64,000 bases of DNA, from contig NZ_VMSE01000001.1 in assembly GCF_009858335.1 (NCBI RefSeq), forward strand, positions 558,001 to 622,000, written 5' to 3'. The translations under genes and the position numbers were made by a program. Every line of letters starts with the position of its first letter. Position 1 is the first letter of the stretch. Of this stretch, positions 9,430-18,590 are shown piece by piece. Under the pieces are notes generated by a model. The model searched no databases. It was given only the letters and a program-made list of their open reading frames with translations, and had not been told where the DNA came from. This stretch comes from Methylovorus glucosotrophus (GTDB lineage Bacteria; Pseudomonadota; Gammaproteobacteria; Burkholderiales; Methylophilaceae).

Positions 9430-10241
9430 TGTCGGTGCAGGAGCCTGCAGCCACACAATCCGCCACCAGGCAGTTTGACGTGGTCAGCCTTTTCCCGGAG
9501 ATGTTTCAAGCTGTCAGTCAGTTTGGCATTACGGCAAGAGCGCTGGAGAAAGCCATTTATGCCCTGCATGTATGGAATCCGCGCGACTTCACCAGCGACA
9601 ATTACCGGACAGTGGATGACCGGCCATACGGTGGTGGCCCTGGCATGGTGATGCTGGCCGAGCCTCTGGAAAAAGCCATAAGTGCTGCCAAGGCCAGGCA
9701 AGAGCAAGCCGGAGTGGCAGTGCCCAAGGTGATACACCTGTCACCGCAAGGCAAGCCGCTTACCCATGCCGCAGTGATGCAGCTGGTGCAGGAGCCTGGC
9801 TTGATATTGCTGGCCAGTCGCTATGAAGGTGTAGACCAGCGCTTGCTTGACCGTGTGGTCGACGAAGAATATTCGATAGGCGATTATGTGCTATCGGGCG
9901 GTGAATTACCCGCCATGGTGTTGATAGATGCGATTGTGCGCCAATTGCCCGGCAGTCTGGGCGATATGGATTCCGCACTGGAAGATTCATTTGTGGATGG
10001 CTTGCTGGATTGCCCCCATTACACCCGCCCGGAAGTATACGAAGGCGTGGCGGTGCCCGAGATTCTGATGTCCGGGCATCATGCAAAGATCAAGCGTTGG
10101 CGGCTCAAGCAGTCGCTGGCGCAAACAAGGGCTAAACGCCCGGATTTACTGGCCGAAAGGTCGTTGACGAAAGAGGAATCTCGGCTGCTGGCGGAGCTTG
10201 ATGTTGAGCAAACGCTGAAGCAGGAACAAGAATCCTCATAA
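9429..10241 (+). CDS. trmD: TrmD, tRNA (guanine-N1)-methyltransferase
   Basis: TrmD methylates G37 of tRNAs and prevents +1 frameshifting. It is a SPOUT enzyme with the trefoil-knot SAM site seen in [17 protein letters not shown] and [16 protein letters not shown]. At 270 residues it is a little longer than E. coli TrmD because of a short N-terminal extension before [14 protein letters not shown] 9429 overlaps the rimM stop. An in-frame start at 9411 would extend into rimM and is less likely. Confidence 0.96.
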   Translation: MSVQEPAATQSATRQFDVVSLFPEMFQAVSQFGITARALEKAIYALHVWNPRDFTSDNYRTVDDRPYGGGPGMVMLAEPLEKAISAAKARQEQAGVAVPKVIHLSPQGKPLTHAAVMQLVQEPGLILLASRYEGVDQRLLDRVVDEEYSIGDYVLSGGELPAMVLIDAIVRQLPGSLGDMDSALEDSFVDGLLDCPHYTRPEVYEGVAVPEILMSGHHAKIKRWRLKQSLAQTRAKRPDLLAERSLTKEESRLLAELDVEQTLKQEQESS

Positions 10242-10258
10242 TTAAAAGGAACTGAAAA

Positions 10259-10642
10259 ATGGCAGACATTATCAAGTTGTTGGAACAGGAAGAAATTGCC
10301 CGTCTCGGCAAGAACATTCCTGAATTTGCACCTGGTGACACCGTCATCGTTGGTGTGAACGTGGTTGAAGGTACACGTAAGCGTGTACAGGCTTACGAAG
10401 GTGTTGTGATTGCCAAGCGCAATCGTGGCCTGAACTCTTCTTTCATCGTTCGCAAGATTTCTTCTGGTGAAGGCGTTGAGCGTACATTCCAGACTTACTC
10501 CCCACTGATCGCTTCTATCGAAGTGAAGCGCCGTGGTGACGTACGTCGCAGCAAGCTGTACTACTTGCGTGAGCGTTCAGGCAAGTCTGCACGTATCAAG
10601 GAAAAGCTCAAGCTGCGTGACAAGCCAGTTAGCGCTGAATAA
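10259..10642 (+). CDS. rplS: 50S ribosomal protein L19
   Basis: L19 sits at the 30S-50S interface. The 127-residue protein has the conserved [35 protein letters not shown] and [14 protein letters not shown] stretches. It is the last gene of the rpsP operon, 17 bases after trmD, and is followed by a strong intrinsic terminator. Its codon use is that of a highly expressed gene. Confidence 0.98.
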   Translation: MADIIKLLEQEEIARLGKNIPEFAPGDTVIVGVNVVEGTRKRVQAYEGVVIAKRNRGLNSSFIVRKISSGEGVERTFQTYSPLIASIEVKRRGDVRRSKLYYLRERSGKSARIKEKLKLRDKPVSAE

Positions 10643-10663
10643 ATTTCAGCCTGAGCTGTCTGC

Positions 10664-10695
10664 AAAAAGCCCCGCAAGGGGCTTTTTGCTTTTTT
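10664..10695 (+). terminator. Intrinsic terminator of the rpsP-rplS operon
   Basis: A GC-rich hairpin (AAAAAGCCCC, loop GCAA, GGGGCTTTTT) followed by a T-rich tail lies about 20 bases after the rplS stop. A clear rho-independent terminator. Confidence 0.9.
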
Positions 10696-10753
10696 GCGTA
10701 GCCCATAGTGAGCGAACTGGATGCGCCCTCAAGGATTGCGTTACCATAGCCTG

Positions 10754-11236
10754 ATGAATTCCCAATCAAGCTCACGCGATTACGATGCCCTGATTGCCGC
10801 GCCGTTTGGCGCCATTGGCCTGCGCGTTCAGGATGACTTTGTGGTTGCCATCGAATTGTTGAGTGAGACCAGCTCGACATATGCCGCGCCCACACCGTTT
10901 GTGCAGCATGCCGTGCATCAGCTACAGCGGTATCTGCGAGATGCGAGGTTCGCGATCGATCTCCCCTATGTCACCGGTGGCACCTTGTTTCAGCAGCGCG
11001 TCTGGAAGGCCATTGCCGATATCCCCGCGGGAGCAGCCTTAAGCTACAGCCAGCTTGCCCAACGCGTCAGCTCTGGCCCCAGGGCCGTCGCTAACGTATG
11101 CGGGGCGAACAGGGTACCCTTGCTGGTTCCTTGCCATCGCGTGGTCGCCAAGAGCGGTCTGGGTGGCTTCATGCAGGGCAATCCGCATGGTCTTGCCATC
11201 AAGCAATGGCTGTTGGCGCATGAGGGCTTGGCATGA
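10754..11236 (+). CDS. ogt: Methylated-DNA--protein-cysteine methyltransferase
   Basis: A suicide repair protein that moves alkyl groups from O6-alkylguanine to its own cysteine. The active site PCHRVV is near residues 127-132, with the DNA-binding helix region QQRVWKAIADIPAG and the SYSQLA and GPRAVANVCGANR segments before it. At 160 residues it matches Ogt/AGT proteins without the Ada regulatory domain. ATG 10754 is preferred over 10721. Its stop overlaps the xerD start by 4 bases (ATGA), implying coupled expression. Which family name applies (ogt or adaB-like) is not certain. Confidence 0.88.
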   Translation: MNSQSSSRDYDALIAAPFGAIGLRVQDDFVVAIELLSETSSTYAAPTPFVQHAVHQLQRYLRDARFAIDLPYVTGGTLFQQRVWKAIADIPAGAALSYSQLAQRVSSGPRAVANVCGANRVPLLVPCHRVVAKSGLGGFMQGNPHGLAIKQWLLAHEGLA

Positions 11237-12129
11237 GTGCAGCGAATACTGCATTGCTTGATAGTTTTGTGGATCATCTCTGGCTGGAGGATGGTCTGGC
11301 GAGAAATACCCTGGAAAGTTACCGGCGTGATCTTGCCCTGTTTGCTGACTGGCTATGGTCTGAACATGCGAAGTTGCTTAATCAGGCGGATCAGGGCGAT
11401 CTTCAGCAGTATCTTGCCTTCCGCTTTCCAACCAGCAAGCCGCGCAGTGTCAGCCGCCTGATTGCGAGCTTGCGGCGCTTTTATCGTTATGGCTTGCGGG
11501 AGGGGCAGATTAGTGTAGATCCCACGCTGCTGATTGATACCCCCAAGCTGCCGCGATCACTTCCAAAAAGCCTGAATGAGGACGAGGTGGTTGCCTTGTT
11601 GAACGCACCGGATATTGCACAGCCCATCGGGTTGCGTGACCGGGCCATGCTTGAAACCCTATATGCGTGTGGCCTGCGTGTCTCTGAACTGGTGGGCTTG
11701 CGCTATACCGAGGTCAGCCTTAATGAGGGCGTGGTGCGCGTGACCGGTAAAGGCAGCAAGACCCGTCTTGTCCCATTGGGGGAGGAGTCCGTCGACTGGT
11801 TGTTGCGATATGCGCGCGAAGGCCGGCCGCAGATTCTGCAGCAGCGCGTGTCGGATAGTCTGTTTGTGACGCAGCGTGGCGAGGCGATGACGCGCCAGGC
11901 ATTCTGGTACCTGATCAAGCGCTATGCTTTGCAGGCGGGCATACACAAACCTCTGTCGCCCCACGTGTTGCGCCATGCCTTTGCCACCCATTTATTGAAT
12001 CACGGGGCAGATTTGCGGGTGGTGCAGATGCTGCTGGGGCATTCGGATATTTCAACCACGCAAATTTATACGCATGTCGCGCGTGAGCGCCTGAAGCAGT
12101 TGCATGCCATGCATCACCCGCGTGGCTAG
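11233..12129 (+). CDS. xerD: XerD, site-specific tyrosine recombinase
   Basis: XerD with XerC resolves chromosome dimers at dif. The 298-residue protein has an N-terminal SAM-like domain and a catalytic domain. Catalytic residues are visible: Arg in ACGLRVSELVGL, His/Arg in HVLRHAFATHLL, His in LLGHSDISTT and the nucleophilic Tyr in QIYTHV. The length fits XerC/XerD better than phage integrases. XerD is preferred over XerC from the HGADLRVVQMLLGHSDISTT stretch, but the distinction is family knowledge and not proven here. Confidence 0.9.
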   Translation: MSAANTALLDSFVDHLWLEDGLARNTLESYRRDLALFADWLWSEHAKLLNQADQGDLQQYLAFRFPTSKPRSVSRLIASLRRFYRYGLREGQISVDPTLLIDTPKLPRSLPKSLNEDEVVALLNAPDIAQPIGLRDRAMLETLYACGLRVSELVGLRYTEVSLNEGVVRVTGKGSKTRLVPLGEESVDWLLRYAREGRPQILQQRVSDSLFVTQRGEAMTRQAFWYLIKRYALQAGIHKPLSPHVLRHAFATHLLNHGADLRVVQMLLGHSDISTTQIYTHVARERLKQLHAMHHPRG

Positions 12130-12152
12130 GGTGTGGTGATGTACTTCAGGTT

Positions 12153-12533
12153 CTACTCGCCGCTTGCATCCAGATAGTACCAATCGCCATTCAGTTTGAT
12201 GAATCGGCTGATTTCATGCAGCTTTTCCGCTTTGCCGTTGATCTTGTAGCGCGCTTCAAACTCCACGATCGCGTTATCGCCTTGCACTTCATTGCGCAAG
12301 ATGCGCAGGCCTGTCCATTTGGTGGGTGCGTCGTCGCTTAAGCCAAGCTGTGCCGGACGGGTGTCGGGATGCCAGGTCGCCAGCAGGTAATCTTCAAGCA
12401 AAAGCGCATAAGCCGCATAACGGGAGCGCATCAGCTCGACAGGAGATTGTTGCTCACGGCTGCCGGTATGCCAGCGCTGGCAGCAAGCGGTGTAATTCGC
12501 GCCACTGTGGCAAGGGCATGGCGCTGGTTTCAT
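12153..12533 (-). CDS. YchJ-family (UPF0225) SEC-C motif protein
   Basis: A small protein with an N-terminal SEC-C metal-binding motif (CPCHSGANYTACC, residues about 6-18) followed by an NTF2-like domain containing the MRSRYAAYAL and LHEISRFIKLNGDWYYLDA segments. This is the layout of the YchJ family, 126 residues here. The biochemical function of the family is unknown; SEC-C motifs bind zinc. The ATG overlaps the stop of the upstream TIGR03790-type gene by 4 bases, so the two are probably co-transcribed. Confidence 0.85.
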   Translation of the reverse strand: MKPAPCPCHSGANYTACCQRWHTGSREQQSPVELMRSRYAAYALLLEDYLLATWHPDTRPAQLGLSDDAPTKWTGLRILRNEVQGDNAIVEFEARYKINGKAEKLHEISRFIKLNGDWYYLDASGE

Positions 12534-13582
12534 GGGCCCGGTGCACCCTGTGTTCTGGCATAGGGGGCAGCCAGAGGCTCACCGATGAAAAGCCCTTGCG
12601 CTGGCCATGCTACGCTTTTCCAGTAGCTTTCAATCAGGGTTTCGCCCTCGAGGTAATGTTTCATCACAATGCTGGGTGCCGGGAATTTCTGCCAGTAATT
12701 GCAGGGTTCGGACACTGTGCCATAGCTGCCCGTGGCACCCGCATCCAGCCAACGCAGGCTGGACATCTGGGCTTTGCCCAACAGGTCGCCGCCACTGGAT
12801 GTCAGATGGTCGGCAATGGCGCCCGGCCTGAATGCCAGCGTATCCAGATGCGGCACGGAAATTTTGCCGGTGAAGTAAAACATCACATCTTTGCGGTCCT
12901 GAATGCTGTCGGCCTCTATGCGCTGAATGCTCAGCTGGCTGGCGGCAATCTGCATGGGTTTGGGAAACATGGGCGCACGTGCATTGCGTGCCTGGTCCGA
13001 GGTCGTCAGTAGATAAGCGCTGCTGGGTAGCAGGCGGAAACTGCTGAACACGCCCCTGTCAATCAGGGCTTTTGCCTGCTCCACAGACTCGACTGGCAGC
13101 AACATGGTGGGGCGTATGCCAAGAGCAGTGTAAGGCTGGCTGATGGAGCTATTGAAATACGGACTCGGCTTGCCGGGGTCGCAGGTTTTTTTGCACTGCT
13201 CGGCGTCGTAGCCCAAGGTCATGGCAGAGGTAATGCTGTTGCATTCGACTGCATAAGGGGTGGTCCAGATCAGCACCATGGCTTGTATCTCCGGGCCAAG
13301 CCGCGGCAGGATGCTGCTGCGCAAACCGGCGAATTCCCAGGCGCTTAACTTGACCTTGCCGGTAGGCAGTTTCACCTTGACCAGGTTTTGCTGGGGAATC
13401 TGGCGCGCCTGCAGATAATACTCGCCCACCTCCACGCTGTTTGGGTCCGCTTCATTGACGATGACGGCAAGGTTGGCAGGTCCCAGTCGTGTGGGCGTGG
13501 ACGCTGCGAGTGCGTTGAATGATAGCAGGCAGCTGAGGCTGAACAGGGTGGCTGTCTTGGCAAAGCGGGTGGATATCAACAT
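12530..13582 (-). CDS. TIGR03790-family secreted protein
   Basis: A 350-residue protein with a signal peptide ending near residue 27 (SFNALAA). It resembles the TIGR03790 family of unknown function: an N-terminal VIVNEADPNSVEVGEYY stretch, a QIPQQNLVKV strand, VLIWTTPYAVEC and a later WLDAGATGSYGTVSEPC segment. Several cysteines (ECNSITSAM, QCKKTCDPG) suggest disulphides in the periplasm. It is upstream of and overlaps ychJ. The function is not known; the family name is recognised from sequence memory, not from a search. Confidence 0.75.
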   Translation of the reverse strand: MLISTRFAKTATLFSLSCLLSFNALAASTPTRLGPANLAVIVNEADPNSVEVGEYYLQARQIPQQNLVKVKLPTGKVKLSAWEFAGLRSSILPRLGPEIQAMVLIWTTPYAVECNSITSAMTLGYDAEQCKKTCDPGKPSPYFNSSISQPYTALGIRPTMLLPVESVEQAKALIDRGVFSSFRLLPSSAYLLTTSDQARNARAPMFPKPMQIAASQLSIQRIEADSIQDRKDVMFYFTGKISVPHLDTLAFRPGAIADHLTSSGGDLLGKAQMSSLRWLDAGATGSYGTVSEPCNYWQKFPAPSIVMKHYLEGETLIESYWKSVAWPAQGLFIGEPLAAPYARTQGAPGP

Positions 13583-13625
13583 GATGAAATATAAGGTTGA
13601 GCTTGAGCGTTGGGCTGGGTTAATA

Positions 13626-13976
13626 CTATTTCGTTCGCTCGATGACTACACCCAGTGCTTTCAGCCCGGGCAAAATGCCTGGCTTGGCTACTTTGATCTT
13701 GACCCAAGGGGCGCCGAATTCATTCAGCACAATCTGACAGATATGTTCAGCCAGCGCCTCAACCAGTCTGAATGACTTCTCGCTCAGGGTTTCGCGTATG
13801 CGAGCGACTACCATGCCGTAGTCTATGGTGTCGTCGATTTCATCCGTCTGGCACGAGCGGCTGTGTGGCATGGCGATTTCCAGATCCAGCACGATGGTCT
13901 GTGGCACCATACGCTCCCACTCCGGTACGCCGAGGCGGGTTTGCACTTTGACTTCGCTCAAGAAAATCATGTCCAT
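13626..13976 (-). CDS. folB: FolB, dihydroneopterin aldolase
   Basis: FolB cleaves 7,8-dihydroneopterin to 6-hydroxymethyl-7,8-dihydropterin in folate synthesis. The protein starts MDMIFLSEVKVQTRLGVPEWER and has the conserved DTIDYGMVVARI and LVEALAEHICQIVL helices, with the catalytic Lys in VKIKVAKPG. At 116 residues the shorter start (13976) fits the family; a longer frame up to 14021 adds residues unlike FolB. It reads away from plsY and lies downstream of nothing on its own strand. Confidence 0.9.
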   Translation of the reverse strand: MDMIFLSEVKVQTRLGVPEWERMVPQTIVLDLEIAMPHSRSCQTDEIDDTIDYGMVVARIRETLSEKSFRLVEALAEHICQIVLNEFGAPWVKIKVAKPGILPGLKALGVVIERTK

Positions 13977-14146
13977 GCGGGGATATCCTTCATTGATCCA
14001 GGCTTGTTTCTGGTGATGCATGCTTTGCCACAGGCTATTGCATCAAGGTTTGCGTTCACGGCGGTGCGGTAATCCAGTATATTCCTGCTTTTGTGCGTGG
14101 TTCATGCGACTGGCACCGTAAAAATTTCAGGAATTTTAAAGTATTT

Positions 14147-14737
14147 ATGATGATTGATAGCGCTTTTATTCTGGCAGCCTATTTGCTGGGTTCCATTTCC
14201 TTTGGCATTGTCATCAGCAAGCTGTTTGGTTTGCCTGATCCGCGCACTGTTGGCTCCGGTAATCCGGGGGCGACCAATGTATTGCGCAGTGGCAAAAAGC
14301 TGGCAGCCCTGCTTACCCTGCTGGGCGATGCAGCCAAAGGCTGGCTGGCGGTGTTCATTGCGCAGCGTTGGGGATTCGACGCGGGTATGATTTGCCTTGT
14401 TGCGCTGGCCGTATTCATCGGCCATCTTTACCCCGTGTATTACGGCTTCAAGGGCGGCAAGGGCGTAGCAACTGCACTGGGAGTGCTGCTGGCATTTTCA
14501 GGTTGGCTAGGGTTGGCGGTGCTGCTGACCTGGGCGCTGGTGTTTGCCATCTGGCGATATTCTTCCCTGGCAGCTTTGGTGGCAGCTTCGATGGCACCGC
14601 TGTATGCATGGTATTTGTTGCCCAGCGAGAGTTATGTGTGGACAGCGCTGGTGCTGGCACTGCTGCTGATCTGGCGCCATCGCAGCAATATCAGCAAGCT
14701 GCTGGCAGGTACCGAAGCGGGCTTCGGCAAAAAATAG
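14147..14737 (+). CDS. plsY: PlsY, acyl-phosphate:glycerol-3-phosphate acyltransferase
   Basis: PlsY makes lysophosphatidic acid at the inner membrane using acyl-phosphate. About 196 residues with five hydrophobic spans. The three family loops are visible: GSIS(F)G near the start, [17 protein letters not shown], and [15 protein letters not shown]. The ATG at 14147 follows a CAGGA site and begins [20 protein letters not shown]; an upstream in-frame start at 14093 adds a charged leader not typical of PlsY. The gene runs convergently towards tsaD, with only 3 bases between the stops. Confidence 0.95.
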   Translation: MMIDSAFILAAYLLGSISFGIVISKLFGLPDPRTVGSGNPGATNVLRSGKKLAALLTLLGDAAKGWLAVFIAQRWGFDAGMICLVALAVFIGHLYPVYYGFKGGKGVATALGVLLAFSGWLGLAVLLTWALVFAIWRYSSLAALVAASMAPLYAWYLLPSESYVWTALVLALLLIWRHRSNISKLLAGTEAGFGKK

Positions 14738-14740
14738 CCT

Positions 14741-15781
14741 TTAAGCGGAGGCTGCTGGTCGCTGCAGGCTGGCCAGATCCCAGCGGGGGCGTACGCTGAA
14801 ACCATGGTCGCCCGCAGTCTCGTGCTGCATGCGCATGGCACCCGCGAAGGCAATCATGGCCCCGTTGTCAGTGCAGAACTCCAGGCGTGGGTAGTGCACA
14901 TGGCATAACCGTCGTTTGGTAGCGCGGTTGAGTTTTTCGCGCAGTTGCCTGTTGGCGCCTACACCGCCAGAAACCACCAGTTGATCCAGCCCGGTCTCGC
15001 GCAAAGCGGCCATGCATTTTGCGGTCAATACTTCCGTGACGGCTTCCTGAAATTCCAGTGCAATATCTGCCTTGGTCTGTTCATCCAATATACCGTCTGC
15101 ATCGCTGTGGTCATTCACCAGCGTCAATACCGCAGTTTTAAGTCCGCTGAAGCTGAAGTTAAGATCGCCACTGTTCAGCATGGGGCGTGGCAGTTTGAAA
15201 CGTCCGGGCGTGCCAAGGTCGGCCAGGCGCGATACTGCCGGGCCACCGGGGTAACTCAAGCCCAGCAGTTTGGCGGTTTTGTCGAAAGCTTCGCCGGCGG
15301 CATCATCCAGCGTATCGCCCAGCAATGTGTAATCGCCTATGCCGCCCACGCGCATCAATTGGGTATGCCCGCCAGAAACCAGCAGAGCTACAAACGGAAA
15401 TGCAGGTGGATTGGCTTCCAGCAATGGAGCGAGCAAATGGCCCTCAAGGTGATGCACGCCTACGGTGGGCACATTGAGGGTGAACGCCAGTGATTCGGCA
15501 ATGCTGGTGCCGACCAGAAGCGCGCCAGCCAGGCCTGGGCCTTGCGTGTAAGCAATGCCGCCAATATCTGCCAGCGTCAGTTTGGCCTCATCCAGCACGC
15601 GCTGTATGAGGGGCAGGGTGCGACGCACATGGTCGCGCGATGCCAGCTCTGGCACCACGCCGCCGTATTCGGCATGCATATCTATCTGCGAGTGCAGCGC
15701 ATGAGCCAATAGGCCTTGTTCCTGGTCATACAGGGCAATGCCGGTTTCGTCGCAGGAGGATTCAATGCCGAGAATAATCAT
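14741..15781 (-). CDS. tsaD: TsaD, tRNA N6-threonylcarbamoyladenosine transferase subunit
   Basis: TsaD transfers threonylcarbamoyl to A37 of ANN-decoding tRNAs. It is an ASKHA-fold protein of 346 residues. [19 protein letters not shown] opens the protein; the metal-binding histidines lie in VHHLEGHL, and the nucleotide-binding loops include [11 protein letters not shown] and [14 protein letters not shown]. The start at 15781 gives the conserved N-terminus; the frame is open upstream but that part is unlike the family. It is divergent from rpsU. Confidence 0.97.
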   Translation of the reverse strand: MIILGIESSCDETGIALYDQEQGLLAHALHSQIDMHAEYGGVVPELASRDHVRRTLPLIQRVLDEAKLTLADIGGIAYTQGPGLAGALLVGTSIAESLAFTLNVPTVGVHHLEGHLLAPLLEANPPAFPFVALLVSGGHTQLMRVGGIGDYTLLGDTLDDAAGEAFDKTAKLLGLSYPGGPAVSRLADLGTPGRFKLPRPMLNSGDLNFSFSGLKTAVLTLVNDHSDADGILDEQTKADIALEFQEAVTEVLTAKCMAALRETGLDQLVVSGGVGANRQLREKLNRATKRRLCHVHYPRLEFCTDNGAMIAFAGAMRMQHETAGDHGFSVRPRWDLASLQRPAASA

Positions 15782-15845
15782 AGTGGGCTGGGCTTGCAGT
15801 GCGCTGGGATAAGGGGCTGAGTGAGGCAAAAGTACAATATAACGA

Positions 15846-15874
15846 TTGATAAAACCGTAATGTGCCGCTAGAAT
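15846..15874 (+). promoter_or_regulatory. Probable sigma-70 promoter of rpsU
   Basis: TTGATA at 15846-15851 and TAGAAT at 15869-15874 with an ideal 17-base spacer lie about 40 bases before the rpsU ATG. The gap between tsaD and rpsU holds nothing else. It probably drives rpsU and perhaps the following macromolecular-synthesis genes. Confidence 0.6.
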
Positions 15875-15912
15875 AGCAGACTTTTTCGCCCTTTCTCAAG
15901 GAAAGTGATCTA

Positions 15913-16125
15913 ATGTCCAGCGTACGTGTTAAAGAAAACGAGCCGTTTGACGTGGCTCTCCGCCGCTTCAAGCGCATGATTGAAAAAACTGGTCTGTTGA
16001 CCGACTTGCGTGCCCGCGAGTTCTATGAGAAGCCTACCTGGGAGCGCAAGCGTAAGGCTGCTGCTGCTGTTAAGCGTCACTATCGTCGTATTCGCAACCA
16101 GACTCTGGCACCTAAGCTCTACTAA
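15913..16125 (+). CDS. rpsU: 30S ribosomal protein S21
   Basis: S21 is a small basic protein needed for initiation. The 70 residues begin [21 protein letters not shown] and end with an Arg/Lys-rich tail ([19 protein letters not shown]). It opens the classic rpsU-dnaG-rpoD macromolecular synthesis region, here with yqeY inserted between rpsU and dnaG. AAGGAAAG lies upstream as ribosome-binding site. Confidence 0.98.
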   Translation: MSSVRVKENEPFDVALRRFKRMIEKTGLLTDLRAREFYEKPTWERKRKAAAAVKRHYRRIRNQTLAPKLY

Positions 16126-16209
16126 GATTCGTTAGCCGTATATTCGGCTGTGAGTTTTGTAGTGTGCTGTGAAACGTTGCTTGTACTGGTTTTATAGGGA
16201 GTGCCTGTT

Positions 16210-16656
16210 GTGTCGTTGAAGGTTCGCATTAGCGAGGATATGAAGTCGGCTATGCGTGCCAAAGACAGCGCGCGACTGGGTGCCATTCGTCTGTTGCAGG
16301 CTGCTATCAAGCAGCGCGAAGTGGATGAACGCATCGAGCTTGATGACATGCAAGTCATCGAGGCGATTGAAAAGATGCTGAAGCAGCGTCGCGACTCCAT
16401 TTCCCAGTACGAGGCAGCCAATCGGCATGACCTGGCAGATGTCGAGAAGTTTGAAGTAAGCGTGTTGCAGGAGTATCTGCCACAAGCGCTGACCGAAGAC
16501 GAGATCAAGGCGATACTTGAGCAGGTGGTGGCGGAAACATCCGCATCTGGCATCAAGGATATGGGCAAGGTCATGGCCGCGGTTAAACCGCTGGTTGTAG
16601 GCCGCGCCGACATGGGCAAGATATCCGGGTTGATCAAATCCAGATTAAGCGCCTGA
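16210..16656 (+). CDS. YqeY/GatB-tail family protein
   Basis: A 148-residue protein of the YqeY family, related to the tail domain of GatB that contacts tRNA. It starts MSLKVRISEDMKSAMRAKD from GTG 16210; a GTG at 16201 is an alternative. LQAAIKQREVDERIELDD and the C-terminal GKVMAAVKPLVVGRADMGKIS are characteristic. The family often sits between rpsU and dnaG. Its role is not established; a link to tRNA amidation has been proposed from the domain only. Confidence 0.9.
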   Translation: MSLKVRISEDMKSAMRAKDSARLGAIRLLQAAIKQREVDERIELDDMQVIEAIEKMLKQRRDSISQYEAANRHDLADVEKFEVSVLQEYLPQALTEDEIKAILEQVVAETSASGIKDMGKVMAAVKPLVVGRADMGKISGLIKSRLSA

Positions 16657-16675
16657 CCCTGACAGCTTGGTAATT

Positions 16676-16703
16676 TAAAAAAGGAGCTTTGGCTCCTTTT
16701 TTG
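16676..16703 (+). terminator. Intrinsic terminator after yqeY
   Basis: AAAAAGGAGC, loop TTTG, GCTCCTTTTTT: a stable hairpin ending in a T-run about 20 bases after the yqeY stop. It separates rpsU-yqeY from dnaG. Confidence 0.88.
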
Positions 16704-16769
16704 CTTTTAATGGAATGGGTTTAGGCTATGATTTCTGCATTACGGTTTTTGGGTGCTAATTGTCTTTAA

Positions 16770-18524
16770 ATGATTCCTGAGTCGTTTATCCAAGAGTTGC
16801 TCAATCGCGTTGATATCGTCGATGTCATTGACCGTAGTGTCCCGCTGAAAAAAGCCGGGGCCAACTATTCTGCCTGCTGCCCCTTTCATAACGAAAAATC
16901 ACCCTCATTTACGGTAAGTCCCACCAAACAGTTTTATCACTGTTTTGGTTGTGGAGCGCACGGCTCCGCCATCGGTTTTGTGATGGAATATCAAGGTCTC
17001 AGCTTTGTTGAAGCGATTAACGAGCTGGCCAAGCAAGTGGGGATGATCGTGCCGCAAGAGACGCGCGAGCGCGATGCGGATGCTCCCCAGAAAAAAGCCG
17101 TGCCCGGCATGGTGGAAGCCATGCAGCAGGCCGTGTTGTATTACCGGGGCGAGCTCAAGAAATCCCAGCGCGCCATTGAGTATTTGAAAGGGCGCGGCTT
17201 GAGCGGTCAGATTGCCGCCCGTTTTCAGATGGGGTATGCCCCCTCTGGTTGGCAAAACCTGCAGGAGGTATTCAGCGATTATCAGGACGATGTGCTGAAG
17301 TCCATCGGCCTGGTGATTGAAAACGAACAGGGGCGGCGCTATGACCGTTTTCGGGATCGCGTCATGTTCCCCATTCACGATCAAAAAGGCCAGGTGATTG
17401 GCTTTGGCGGTCGCGTGCTGGGCACGGAAGGTAATGATGATGGGCCCAAATACCTGAATTCTCCCGAAACTCCTTTGTTTCAGAAGGGTCAGGAGTTATA
17501 TGGCCTGTTTCTGGCCCGCCGTGCGATTCGCGATGCTGGGCGTGTGCTGGTGGTGGAAGGCTATATGGACGTGGTTGCGCTGGCGCAATACGGCATTGAA
17601 TATGCCGTTGCCGCGCTGGGCACCGCCACTACGCCGGTGCACATCACCAAGCTCATGCGGCAGACCGATGAAATCGTGTTTTGTTTTGATGGCGATGCCG
17701 CCGGCCGCAAAGCTGCCTGGCGTGCGGCCATGAATGCCTTGCCAGCGCTGACGGATGGCTTGCGATTAAGCTTCCTGTTTTTGCCAGCCGAGCATGACCC
17801 GGACAGCTATGTGCGTGAACACGGCAAGGAAGCGTTTGAGGCGGCCATGCAAACCGCATTGCCCTTGTCGCAATATCTCATACAACATTTGAGTGAAGAC
17901 AACGGACTGCAGTCGCAGGAAGACAAGGTGCGCTTTTTGAATGAGGCAGAACCCATTCTGGCACAGATACAGGCACCGCGGCTTGCACTGTTATTGCGCA
18001 AACGCGTGGCCGAGTTGGCCGGGCTTTCGGATGAAGAAATGCGCAGCATGATCCGCTTGCCCGAGGTGCAGCGCCCTCGCCGCAGCCAGCCACGGCAGAC
18101 GCGCAGCACGCTCTCATTGCAGCGTCGTTTTGTATTGATGGTGCTGATGCAACCCGCGCTGGTCAGTCCCGATGACTTGGCATGGGTTCTGCATGAGAGT
18201 GAGGAAGATGCCCTGGTAAAACACGCGCTGGAAGCCGCGGTAGCCTACCCAAGCGCCAAGCCTGCGGGCTTGTTGCTGCAATTGCAAAATCGGGTGGATG
18301 CCAGGCTGATGCGCGAGCTGGAGCGCGAGATTCATTTACTGGATGAGCAAGTCGATTACTCTCTTGAATTTGAGGGCGCGCGCAAGCAATTAAGGGATAT
18401 GTACGCCGAGCGGCAAGGAAAAACTCTACTGGCACGCATGCAGGAAAAGAAAATCAGCGATATGACCGAGCAGGAAAAGGCATTGCTGAAAGCGATGGTA
18501 GGCGCGACTAAAAATAGGTCGTGA
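16770..18524 (+). CDS. dnaG: DnaG, DNA primase
   Basis: DnaG makes RNA primers at the replication fork. The 584-residue protein has an N-terminal CHC2 zinc finger (CCPFHNEKSPSF then HCFGCGAHG, residues about 35-70), and a catalytic core with TOPRIM acidic motifs (VVEGYMDVVAL and FCFDGDAAGRKAA, about 263-320). A C-terminal DnaB-binding domain starts after the QRPRRSQPRQTRS linker. The ATG at 16770 begins MIPESFIQELLNRVDIV, the family norm. rpoD follows after about 65 bases. Confidence 0.98.
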   Translation: MIPESFIQELLNRVDIVDVIDRSVPLKKAGANYSACCPFHNEKSPSFTVSPTKQFYHCFGCGAHGSAIGFVMEYQGLSFVEAINELAKQVGMIVPQETRERDADAPQKKAVPGMVEAMQQAVLYYRGELKKSQRAIEYLKGRGLSGQIAARFQMGYAPSGWQNLQEVFSDYQDDVLKSIGLVIENEQGRRYDRFRDRVMFPIHDQKGQVIGFGGRVLGTEGNDDGPKYLNSPETPLFQKGQELYGLFLARRAIRDAGRVLVVEGYMDVVALAQYGIEYAVAALGTATTPVHITKLMRQTDEIVFCFDGDAAGRKAAWRAAMNALPALTDGLRLSFLFLPAEHDPDSYVREHGKEAFEAAMQTALPLSQYLIQHLSEDNGLQSQEDKVRFLNEAEPILAQIQAPRLALLLRKRVAELAGLSDEEMRSMIRLPEVQRPRRSQPRQTRSTLSLQRRFVLMVLMQPALVSPDDLAWVLHESEEDALVKHALEAAVAYPSAKPAGLLLQLQNRVDARLMRELEREIHLLDEQVDYSLEFEGARKQLRDMYAERQGKTLLARMQEKKISDMTEQEKALLKAMVGATKNRS

Positions 18525-18531
18525 TTTAAGG

Positions 18532-18537
18532 TATAAT
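18532..18537 (+). promoter_or_regulatory. Possible rpoD promoter -10 element
   Basis: A perfect TATAAT lies between dnaG and rpoD, about 55 bases before the rpoD ATG. No good -35 hexamer is seen 17 bases upstream (TAAAAA). An rpoD-proximal promoter is usual in this operon, but its strength here is uncertain. Confidence 0.4.
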
Positions 18538-18590
18538 GCCGGGTTTTTCCGTAACCGCATTTAACAGGTTTAATGGATTTGAGGTCAAGC

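Noticed and set aside
12326..13012. A 228-codon plus-strand frame over ychJ and the TIGR03790 gene
   Set aside because: Antisense to two overlapping genes that have clear motifs; product has no recognisable feature.
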